A DNA stretch of 5,174 bases from Pedobacter sp. (GTDB taxonomy: Bacteria > Bacteroidota > Bacteroidia > Sphingobacteriales > Sphingobacteriaceae): contig JAQBOT010000470.1 of assembly GCA_028287885.1 (NCBI GenBank), positions 1-5,174 of the forward strand, in the 5' to 3' direction. Of the stretch, positions 1 through 5,174 are shown one piece after another (the first letter of the stretch is position 1; the number at the start of each line of letters is the position of its first letter). Position numbers and translations under genes: made by a program. The notes beneath the pieces are model-generated. The model was not told where the DNA came from. It worked only from the letters and a program-made list of their open reading frames with translations, and did not search any database.

Positions 1-1714
1 CGTCACTGATGCCGAGATGGTCACTTGACACATTTGTAACGACACTTACATCGCAGTGATCAAAGCCTAAACCGGCGCGCAAAATACCGCCCCTTGCACA
101 TTCCAGAACCGCAAAGTTGACACCTGGATCCCTGAATATTACGCTGGCGCTCGCCGGACCGCTGCAATCACCCTGTGTAATCAGGCGATCCCGAATATAA
201 ATACCATCTGTAGTGGTAAACCCAACGTTATAACCTGCATGTTTTGCCAGATGGGCAATCAATCTTGTTGTGGTCGTCTTGCCGTTTGTTCCGGTAATTG
301 CAATTACTGGAATTCTTGAAGGTGCATTATCCGGGAACATCAGATCTACGATTGGGGCAGCAACATTCCTGGGTGTTCCAATTGTTGGTGCGAGGTGCAT
401 TCTAAGACCTGGACCTGCATTCACCTCTAAAATTGCACCATTTCCCTGGCTCATTGGCCGCTCAACGGAGTCTGCTACGATATCGATGCCGCAGATATCC
501 AGATTAAGCAGGCGGGCAACACGCTCTGCAAGGAACACATTCTCCGGGTGCACGCGGTCGGTAACATCTTCTGCAGTTCCACCTGTCGAGATGTTGGCTG
601 TATCTTTTAGGTCTAAAACTTCTCCGGCAGGCAGAACAGATTCGGGCGTAAGGCCAAAGCTTTCCAGGCGTATCTTGGTATGTGCATCAAACTTGATAGA
701 CGTAAGTTCCATTTCATGACCTATGCCGCGCCGCGGATCCTTGTTCACCTCGTCAACCAGTTCACGGATTGTAGAGGTTCCATCACCGGTCACTCTTGCC
801 GGAATACGTTTGGCCACGGCAACTAGCTTGAAGTTGATCACCAGGAAGCGGTAGTCGCTGCCGGAGATATGGCGTTCGATGATGACGTGGTCGGAAATTA
901 CCTTTGCTGCTTCAAAAGCACTTAACAACGTTTCCTGACAGGTGATCTCTGTTGTTATACCATTCCCATGGTTTCCGTTAAGTGGTTTAATCACCAGCGG
1001 GTAACCCAGGGCTTTTGCCGCAGTTTGAAGTTCTTCTACCGTGTCAACAACACGGCCTTGCGGTACAGGAAGAAAATTGTCTGCAAGAACCTTCTTGGTT
1101 GCGTCTTTGTTACTCACCAGCTCGACGGCAAGATTGCTCGTGGTACTCGCCACTGTTGATCTGAAACTCTGTTGATTGCTCCCCTGCCCCAGCATCATCC
1201 ATGAAAAACGATCTAAACGGGTAACTGGTATTCCTCTTTTTAGTGCCTCATCTGCAATTGACCTTGTGCTTGGGCCTAAAGCATATCTCCGGTAAATCTG
1301 CTTGAGTTTGTTCAGGTCCTCCTCTAGTTTATACTCCTCAGCGGCCCTTATTACTTTTGCAAGCCGTAAGGCGGCATCAGCGGCATAAACACCAACGTGT
1401 TCATCCTCATAGGCAAAAACAACGTAAAAAACATCGGGATGTGAAGTTGACTGAACTTTAGTATATGTGCAAGGTAAACCTGCTATGCACTGTAGTTCGA
1501 TAGCAATCAGTCCGACAAGTTCGGCCATGTTGGTGTATCCAGCTGGTAAGTTTACCGCAGGGGTTAGCCTGGCCAGCCTCTCTGCAAACTCCGCCGCCTG
1601 ACTGTTTTCAAAAACATCCGTTTGGTCTACTTTAACTTTCAGAACAATCAATTTATTTAAGTCGGGAGCCCAGTAATTCGGACCGCGCATTACCCTGGTT
1701 TGTTCAATTTGCAT
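1..1714 (-). CDS. cphA: Cyanophycin synthetase, N-terminal 571 residues (3' part off the left edge)
   Basis: Makes cyanophycin in the cytoplasm: ATP-dependent addition of Asp to the poly-Asp backbone (ATP-grasp domain), then of Arg to each Asp side chain (Mur-ligase domain). I translated the reverse strand from the ATG at 1714 and found 571 codons with no stop or frameshift. The start fits the family opening (VMRGPNYW at residues 8-15). Residues 1-145 are the N-terminal domain, followed by LGPST at 146-150. The ATP-grasp domain has IKPLNGNHGNG (K243, H249) and EVNAGPGLRMH at 430-440. The Mur domain opens with the P-loop GTNGKTTT at 475-482 (K479), then ECARGGIL near 538 and TNVSSDHLG at 560-568. 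From memory, cyanobacterial enzymes have K261, H267 and K497, so this protein is 18 residues shorter, all before the ATP-grasp loop. Family length is about 870 residues, so roughly a third lies outside the window. The intact Mur P-loop favours CphA1 over CphA2. The HxxEH motif usual in the N-domain is missing (see findings). It is divergent from cphB. Confidence 0.95.
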   Translation of the reverse strand, partial: MQIEQTRVMRGPNYWAPDLNKLIVLKVKVDQTDVFENSQAAEFAERLARLTPAVNLPAGYTNMAELVGLIAIELQCIAGLPCTYTKVQSTSHPDVFYVVFAYEDEHVGVYAADAALRLAKVIRAAEEYKLEEDLNKLKQIYRRYALGPSTRSIADEALKRGIPVTRLDRFSWMMLGQGSNQQSFRSTVASTTSNLAVELVSNKDATKKVLADNFLPVPQGRVVDTVEELQTAAKALGYPLVIKPLNGNHGNGITTEITCQETLLSAFEAAKVISDHVIIERHISGSDYRFLVINFKLVAVAKRIPARVTGDGTSTIRELVDEVNKDPRRGIGHEMELTSIKFDAHTKIRLESFGLTPESVLPAGEVLDLKDTANISTGGTAEDVTDRVHPENVFLAERVARLLNLDICGIDIVADSVERPMSQGNGAILEVNAGPGLRMHLAPTIGTPRNVAAPIVDLMFPDNAPSRIPVIAITGTNGKTTTTRLIAHLAKHAGYNVGFTTTDGIYIRDRLITQGDCSGPASASVIFRDPGVNFAVLECARGGILRAGLGFDHCDVSVVTNVSSDHLGISD

Positions 1715-1901
1715 AACGGCGTCTATATTTAGTCTAAGATCAACAAATAAAAAAGCAGTCCCGTTTTACGACTTTTTACCCATTTAACAGAACAAAATAC
1801 GGCCAAAATGGAAAAATCTACTCATTTTCTTCAGGTGAGAAACAATTGAGGATCAAACGTTGTGTTTATCTTAAAGATAAAACCTACTAAATACTACACG
1901 A
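1715..1901. promoter_or_regulatory. Divergent cphA/cphB intergenic region
   Basis: This 187-bp AT-rich stretch separates the two divergent start codons and must hold promoters for both genes unless they are read from elsewhere. On the + strand a TTG at 1846-1848 followed 18 nt later by TATCTTAA (1867-1874) loosely resembles the Bacteroidota -33 TTTG / -7 TAnnTTTG pattern. It would place transcription start near 1880, about 20 nt before cphB. The match is partial. No convincing equivalent was found for cphA on the minus strand. Neither gene has an obvious Shine-Dalgarno sequence; the leader before cphB is A-rich, as is common in Bacteroidota. Confidence 0.5.
1865..1881. promoter_or_regulatory. 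17-bp palindrome upstream of cphB, possible operator
   Basis: TTTATCTT (1865-1872) and AAGATAAA (1874-1881) are perfect inverted copies around a single central A. The site ends 20 nt before the cphB ATG and overlaps the candidate -7 element at 1867-1874. A spacing of one base is too tight for an RNA hairpin of full length, so a binding site for a dimeric regulator is the more natural reading. AT-rich intergenic DNA can produce such a palindrome by chance, and no regulator family is assigned. Confidence 0.4.
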
Positions 1902-2744
1902 ATGGAAAGCGATGAAATTAAGAAGTACCAAAACAGAAATGATTGTCCGGTACCCAATGGAATTCTTATGATTATTGGAGGTGGACAGGAACGTGAAGTC
2001 GTGTTGAAAGAATTCTATTCATTAATTAAGAATGAAAATCCTGTTATTGAACTTATAACCACCGCTGGGTCGGAGGATGTGGAAGGCTCTTACAAAGAGT
2101 ACAAAGAGATTTTTCAAAAGTTCGGAAACTGTGCCGTAAATCACATGCACCATGAGAAAAGAGAATTGATAGACCAGGAAGAAACCGAGGCGCGCCTCAA
2201 TGCTGCGCACGCTGTTTTTTTTGCCGGGGGCGACCAATTAAAGCTGACATCAATATATGGCGGTACCAGCTTCTTGTTTTTATTAAAACATCGTTACATA
2301 TATGAAAACCTGTTGGTGGGTGGTACAAGTGCTGGAGCAATGGCCTTGTCTACTCCAATGATCTATGCTGGAACGGGAGAAAAAGAGATGATTGCAGGAG
2401 CGGTAAAAGTTACGACAGGTTTTGAGTTTCTGCGGGATGTTTGTATAGACACCCATTTTGTTGAACGCGGAAGAACCATACGTCTTGCACAAGTAATAGC
2501 AACAAACTTATCTACTATCGGGATGGGGATTGAAGAAGATACCGCAGTTATTGTTCGAAATGGAGTAGATGCCCTTGTGACCGGAAGAGGCGTGGTGATG
2601 ATCATGGATGGAAAGCAAAGCTACGGCAGCAACGTGACGGAATTCAATGAAGACATGAAACTTACAATCCGGAATTTACAGATCTCCATTTTATCTAAGG
2701 GTGAAAAGTTCGAGATCCCTCAAATGAACCCTCCCCACAAATAA
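1902..2744 (+). CDS. cphB: Cyanophycinase (peptidase family S51)
   Basis: Serine-type exopeptidase that hydrolyses cyanophycin into beta-Asp-Arg dipeptides, which an isoaspartyl dipeptidase then splits. The protein has 280 residues, close to the usual size for the intracellular form, and no signal peptide, so it should act in the cytoplasm on stored granules. The nucleophile elbow GGTSAGA places the catalytic Ser at S143. IIGGG lies at 24-28, FFAGGDQ at 106-112, the substrate pocket DTHFxxRGRxxR at 183-194 (H185, R189, R191, R194) and GMGIEED at 207-213 (E212). These match Synechocystis CphB Ser132, Gln101, Asp172, His174, Arg178/180/183 and Glu201 (numbers from memory) with a constant offset of 11. 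Synechocystis Gln173 is replaced here by T184. The ATG at 1902 gives the expected N-terminus. It is divergent from cphA and followed by a strong terminator. Family assignment is firm; substrate is supported by the neighbouring synthetase. Confidence 0.95.
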   Translation: MESDEIKKYQNRNDCPVPNGILMIIGGGQEREVVLKEFYSLIKNENPVIELITTAGSEDVEGSYKEYKEIFQKFGNCAVNHMHHEKRELIDQEETEARLNAAHAVFFAGGDQLKLTSIYGGTSFLFLLKHRYIYENLLVGGTSAGAMALSTPMIYAGTGEKEMIAGAVKVTTGFEFLRDVCIDTHFVERGRTIRLAQVIATNLSTIGMGIEEDTAVIVRNGVDALVTGRGVVMIMDGKQSYGSNVTEFNEDMKLTIRNLQISILSKGEKFEIPQMNPPHK

Positions 2745-2778
2745 GGGTCCGTTAGGCAGAAAAGGATGGATACAAGAC

Positions 2779-2817
2779 GAGTAATCTCTTACGGATGGAG
2801 AGATTACTCATTTTTTT
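2779..2817 (+). terminator. Intrinsic terminator of cphB, converging on acr3
   Basis: An 11-bp perfect stem, GAGTAATCTCT (2779-2789) with AGAGATTACTC (2799-2809), encloses a 9-nt loop and is followed by A then seven T residues (2811-2817). It begins 35 nt after the cphB stop. The T-tract overlaps the acr3 stop codon (2816-2818, read on the minus strand). Read from the acr3 side, the same hairpin lies right after the stop but is not followed by a T-run, so it is primarily a + strand terminator and may act weakly in the other direction. Confidence 0.85.
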
Positions 2818-3874
2818 ATGCAAACCTCCTTCGGAACCAAAACGCGACGTTAACTAACGCGATAAGTGCTGGAACTTCCACAAGAGGCCCAATTACTCCC
2901 GCAAAGGCCTGCCCAGAATTAATACCGAACACACCGATTGCAACAGCAATAGCCAGTTCAAAGTTATTGCCTGTTGCGGTAAAGGCAATCGCCGTGCTTT
3001 TTGAATAATCAGCGCCGAAGTACTTCCCGGCAAAGAAACTCATTACAAACATGATCAAAAAGTAAAGTACGAGGGGAACGGCGATCCGCAGCACGTCAAG
3101 GGGAATTTTTACAATCAAGTCACCCTTTAGGCTGAACATCACCAGGATCGTGAATAACAATGCAATAAGCGTTATCGGCGAAACCATCGGTATAAACTTG
3201 GTTTGAAACCATTGTTCGCCCTTGAGCTTGATTAAAACATAGCGGCTTAAAACTCCGAGAAAAAAGGGAACGCCGAGGTAAAGACCAACACTCTTAGCAA
3301 TTTCTTCGATAGAGATGTTCACAGCCAAACCACTCAAGCCAAAAAAGGGAGGCAACACGGTTATGAAGATCCAGGCGTAAACGCTATACAGCAACACCTG
3401 GAATATACTGTTGAGGGCGATGAGCCCGGCTGCATATTCCCTGTTACCCTCTGCAAGTTCATTCCAAACCACCACCATGGCAATACAGCGTGCAAGTCCG
3501 ATCAGGATTACGCCGACCATATAATCCGGGAGATCCCGGAGAAAAAGAATGGCCAGGAGAAACATTAAAATTGGACCAATGATCCAGTTTAACAGCAAAG
3601 ATGCTGTTAACACCCTGGTGTCTGAGAACACTTTCCCGATCTCTTCATATTTCACCTTAGCCAATGGCGGGTACATCATTAAAATCAGGCCTATTGCTAA
3701 GGGAATGTTTGTAGTTCCTGTAGAATAGGAATTAATTAATGTGGAAGAGGAAGGAAAGAAATGTCCGACTGCAATACCGGTAAGCATCGCCAAAAAGATC
3801 CACAACGTCAGAAACCGGTCTAAAAAGCCAAGCTTCTTGCGCTCTGAAGCCGGGGCACAGTTGTTTGCGGACAT
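2816..3874 (-). CDS. acr3: Arsenite efflux permease, ACR3 family
   Basis: Inner-membrane carrier that exports arsenite, the last step of arsenic detoxification. The 352-residue length is typical of ACR3 proteins, which have ten membrane helices; hydrophobic segments run throughout from about residue 18 to 347. Diagnostic features are the family opening ([12 protein letters not shown], residues 16-27), GLARCIAMV with the conserved thiol C130, and [10 protein letters not shown] with E306. In Alkaliphilus Acr3 the equivalent Cys129 and Glu305 are needed for transport (numbers from memory). It is unrelated to the ArsB-type pump. The ATG at 3874 lies one base after the arsC stop (TAACATG), so the two are probably translationally coupled. 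It is the last gene of the leftward ars operon and converges on cphB. Confidence 0.95.
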   Translation of the reverse strand: MSANNCAPASERKKLGFLDRFLTLWIFLAMLTGIAVGHFFPSSSTLINSYSTGTTNIPLAIGLILMMYPPLAKVKYEEIGKVFSDTRVLTASLLLNWIIGPILMFLLAILFLRDLPDYMVGVILIGLARCIAMVVVWNELAEGNREYAAGLIALNSIFQVLLYSVYAWIFITVLPPFFGLSGLAVNISIEEIAKSVGLYLGVPFFLGVLSRYVLIKLKGEQWFQTKFIPMVSPITLIALLFTILVMFSLKGDLIVKIPLDVLRIAVPLVLYFLIMFVMSFFAGKYFGADYSKSTAIAFTATGNNFELAIAVAIGVFGINSGQAFAGVIGPLVEVPALIALVNVAFWFRRRFA

Positions 3875-3875
3875 G

Positions 3876-4295
3876 TTAACTGTTTACATATTTAATCACA
3901 AAATCTGCCGCAAAAACTTTGATCTGATCACGGATGGCGACAAACTCCGCATGTATCTTTTCTTTGGTGCCTGTGGCTTTTGCCGGATCAGGGAAGCTCT
4001 TGTGAAGTTGATGAACGCTGCCAGGGAAGTAGGGACAAGCTTCCCTCGCATTATCGCAAACGGTAATTACATGATCAAAATTGATGTCTGCATATTCGTC
4101 TACGTGGTTGGATGTATGGCCTGAAATATCAATGTGATCTTCAGCCATGACTTTCAAAGCCATCGGGTTTAAGCCATGTGTTTCAATTCCTGCACTATAA
4201 ATTTTCGCCTTTCCCGCGGCGAAATGCTTTAGGTATCCTTCTGCAATCTGACTTCTACAACTATTTCCTGTGCAAAGCACGAGTATATTCTTCAT
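3876..4295 (-). CDS. arsC: Arsenate reductase, low-molecular-weight phosphatase type
   Basis: Cytoplasmic enzyme that reduces arsenate to arsenite, the substrate of the Acr3 pump encoded next. The 139-residue protein has the phosphatase-like P-loop CTGNSCRS at residues 8-15 (nucleophile C8, R14), the paired redox cysteines C80 and C87 in VCDNAREAC, and the FPDPAKATG motif with D103. This three-cysteine layout corresponds to Cys10, Cys82 and Cys89 of S. aureus pI258 ArsC, so the thioredoxin-coupled relay is expected rather than the glutaredoxin-dependent enzyme of E. coli plasmid R773. The start follows directly into the [13 protein letters not shown] opening usual for the family. A 61-nt gap with an inverted repeat separates it from the upstream acetyltransferase gene, whereas acr3 follows after a single base. 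Confidence 0.95.
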   Translation of the reverse strand: MKNILVLCTGNSCRSQIAEGYLKHFAAGKAKIYSAGIETHGLNPMALKVMAEDHIDISGHTSNHVDEYADINFDHVITVCDNAREACPYFPGSVHQLHKSFPDPAKATGTKEKIHAEFVAIRDQIKVFAADFVIKYVNS

Positions 4296-4320
4296 TCTGT
4301 ATGATTCTATTGTTCAATTT

Positions 4321-4338
4321 AATTTACGCCGGTAAATT
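4321..4338. repeat. Inverted repeat in the gap between the acetyltransferase gene and arsC
   Basis: AATTTAC (4321-4327) and GTAAATT (4332-4338) are perfect 7-bp inverted arms around GCCG. The site lies in the only sizeable gap of the operon, 26 nt before the arsC start. It could be a small hairpin in the mRNA, a processing site or an operator for internal control. It is followed by no T-run in the direction of transcription, so it is not a typical terminator. Confidence 0.4.
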
Positions 4339-4342
4339 CAAG

Positions 4343-4369
4343 CTACACCAGTAAGTCTAATCTACACCA
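4343..4369. repeat. Short direct repeat around the acetyltransferase stop codon
   Basis: CTACACCA occurs at 4343-4350 and again at 4362-4369, 19 bp apart start to start. The stop codon of the acetyltransferase gene (4357-4359) lies between the copies. The surrounding bases are also partly alike, which suggests a small local duplication. Function is unknown and chance is possible. Confidence 0.3.
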
Positions 4370-4851
4370 ACGACTTGGCTCCTGCGTTCCAGGATACCCA
4401 CATCTCTCCAAACCCCATTCTGTTTACCCAGCTTTTCACGTAGCCCAATAAGCCGAAAGCCATGTTTCAGGTGCAGTTTAACGCTTGCGGTATTCTCCGG
4501 GAAGATGCCGGCTTGTATGGTCCAAATGTTGTGCTTCTCACTCTCTTTGATAAGATGAAGCAGTAGCTGATCCCCGTACTTTTTACCACGATGCTGCTCT
4601 CCTATGTAAATGCTGACCTCGGCTACGCCTGAATATATACAGCGGCCAGAAACTGGTGACAGCGCAACCCAGCCAGCGATCTGATCTCCTTCACGAAGCA
4701 CAAAGCGCATTTTCTCCAGATGGCTGCTGTCCCACTGACTCCAGTCTGGCGCTTCGGTCTGGAAAGTTGCCTGTCCTGTAGCAATACCTTCTTCATAGAT
4801 TCGTTTAACTTGCCCCCAGTCCTCCGGCGACATTACATCTATTTTCGTCAT
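4357..4851 (-). CDS. GNAT N-acetyltransferase, phosphinothricin/arsinothricin type (ArsN-like)
   Basis: Predicted to transfer acetyl from acetyl-CoA to the alpha-amino group of a small amino-acid-like compound. Relatives act on phosphinothricin, methionine sulfoximine or arsinothricin; the place inside an ars operon favours arsinothricin-type resistance (ArsN1), but this is inferred. I chose the ATG at 4851 (164 residues) rather than an in-frame start at 4890, which would overlap the upstream gene and add a non-family leader; the chosen start lies 8 nt after the upstream stop. Visible motifs are the N-terminal acetyltransferase segment (VKRIYEEGIATGQATF, residues 15-30), the beta4 strand EVSIYIG at 78-84, the CoA loop HRGKKYG at 87-93, PENTASVKLHLKHGF at 118-132, and GVWRDVGILER near 146-156 as in phosphinothricin acetyltransferases. 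The usual R-x-x-G-x-G loop reads R-x-x-K-x-G here (K91). The family is firm; the substrate is uncertain. Confidence 0.88.
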   Translation of the reverse strand: MTKIDVMSPEDWGQVKRIYEEGIATGQATFQTEAPDWSQWDSSHLEKMRFVLREGDQIAGWVALSPVSGRCIYSGVAEVSIYIGEQHRGKKYGDQLLLHLIKESEKHNIWTIQAGIFPENTASVKLHLKHGFRLIGLREKLGKQNGVWRDVGILERRSQVVGVD

Positions 4852-4859
4852 GGACTTAA

Positions 4860-5174
4860 CTAGCAGCAGCCTGAGCCAGGTGTACAACAAGGACCGTCAA
4901 CGATGCTTAGTAATTCCATTTTCGCAGGCTCTGCTTTCAAAGGTCCACAACATTCCTCACCTGCACTGTTCGTACCGCAAGTCTGTCCCCTATCTATAGC
5001 TTTGCATTGAACAGTGTCTGGGCGCAAGTCTACAACGAGATTATCATCAACTACCTTTATATCTCTCGGTAGCAGTTGTCTGGTGTCGAATTGCGTATTC
5101 CCAAATTCAATTTTTACCCTTGCTTTTGGGCTTATTGGTAGCGCGCGCTCCACAAGTTCAATGATTGATAGTGC
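4860..5174 (-). CDS. DUF6428-like cysteine-rich protein of the ars operon (5' end off the right edge)
   Basis: The last 104 codons of a gene that enters from the right edge; the frame stays open to 5174 and reads ALSIIELVERAL before the GTG at 5153, so that GTG is probably internal. The fragment shows the IIELxE segment, a beta-rich part (VKIEFGNTQFDTRQLL), then a tail with eight cysteines in about 50 residues: single Cys in VQCK and QTCG, followed by ECC, PCC and the end TPGSGCC. From memory this layout matches DUF6428 proteins, which sit in ars operons of Bacteroidota beside arsC and acr3. No reaction is established. The paired cysteines suggest binding of arsenite or another soft metal, which is inference. 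The stop at 4862-4860 is 8 nt before the acetyltransferase ATG, so the genes are co-transcribed. An ArsR regulator probably lies further upstream, outside the window. Confidence 0.72.
   Translation of the reverse strand, partial: ALSIIELVERALPISPKARVKIEFGNTQFDTRQLLPRDIKVVDDNLVVDLRPDTVQCKAIDRGQTCGTNSAGEECCGPLKAEPAKMELLSIVDGPCCTPGSGCC

Noticed and set aside
270..719. 149-codon open frame on the + strand
   Set aside because: Lies wholly opposite the cphA reading frame, which has clear family motifs throughout; the translated product shows no recognisable domain.
968..1159. 63-codon open frame on the + strand
   Set aside because: Antisense to the ATP-grasp part of cphA; no motif and no promoter or leader of its own.
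1779..1811. CCATTT (1780-1785) and AAATGG (1806-1811) as an inverted repeat before cphA
   Set aside because: Only 6-bp arms with a 20-nt spacer in AT-rich DNA; expected by chance.
2022..2605. Three overlapping minus-strand open frames inside cphB
   Set aside because: They are opposite a complete cyanophycinase gene and have no recognisable features.
2766..3008. 80-codon open frame on the + strand after cphB
   Set aside because: It runs through the terminator hairpin and then antisense to the 3' end of acr3.
3741..4124. 127-codon open frame on the + strand
   Set aside because: Antisense to the acr3/arsC junction, both of which are well supported by catalytic and transport motifs.
4852..4890. 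Longer N-terminus for the acetyltransferase
   Set aside because: Starting at 4890 would overlap the cysteine-rich end of the upstream gene and add a leader not expected in the family; the ATG at 4851 fits better.
1..5174. A functional link between cyanophycin metabolism and arsenic resistance
   Set aside because: The two gene groups converge and are separated by a strong terminator; nothing in the sequence ties them together beyond being neighbours.

Overview
The window looks like chromosome from a member of the Bacteroidota, possibly a Chitinophaga/Cytophaga-type soil or freshwater lineage. The reasons are the protein flavour (a DUF6428-like protein inside an arsenic operon), the absence of clear Shine-Dalgarno sequences before the genes, and a possible Bacteroidota-style -33/-7 promoter before cphB. 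The genus cannot be fixed from this sequence. Base composition looks moderate by eye but was not counted.

Left part (1-2744): a divergent cyanophycin pair. The first 571 codons of cyanophycin synthetase (cphA) run leftward from 1714 off the left edge. Cyanophycinase (cphB) runs rightward from 1902 to 2744. A 187-bp intergenic region separates them and carries a 17-bp palindrome just ahead of cphB. CphA builds the Asp-Arg nitrogen store multi-L-arginyl-poly-L-aspartate, and CphB degrades it to beta-Asp-Arg dipeptides. The CphB active site is complete. The ATP-grasp and Mur-ligase nucleotide-binding motifs of CphA are present, but its N-terminal domain is shortened and lacks the HxxEH metallopeptidase motif that supplies primers in many CphA1 enzymes. 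This is the most interesting observation in the window.

Middle (2745-2815): a strong intrinsic terminator with an 11-bp stem ends cphB. Its T-tract runs into the stop codon of the converging acr3 gene.

Right part (2816-5174): a leftward arsenic-resistance operon. In transcription order it holds a DUF6428-like cysteine-rich protein (5' end off the window), a GNAT acetyltransferase of the phosphinothricin/arsinothricin type, a thioredoxin-type arsenate reductase (arsC) and an ACR3 arsenite efflux permease. Arsenate would be reduced by ArsC and the arsenite exported by Acr3. The acetyltransferase may detoxify an amino-acid-like arsenical or a related herbicide-like compound. The DUF6428-like protein may bind arsenite through its cysteines. 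An ArsR-type regulator would be expected just beyond the right edge but is not visible.

No RNA genes, CRISPR arrays, transposons or phage genes were seen. The two halves look like ordinary neighbours separated by a terminator.
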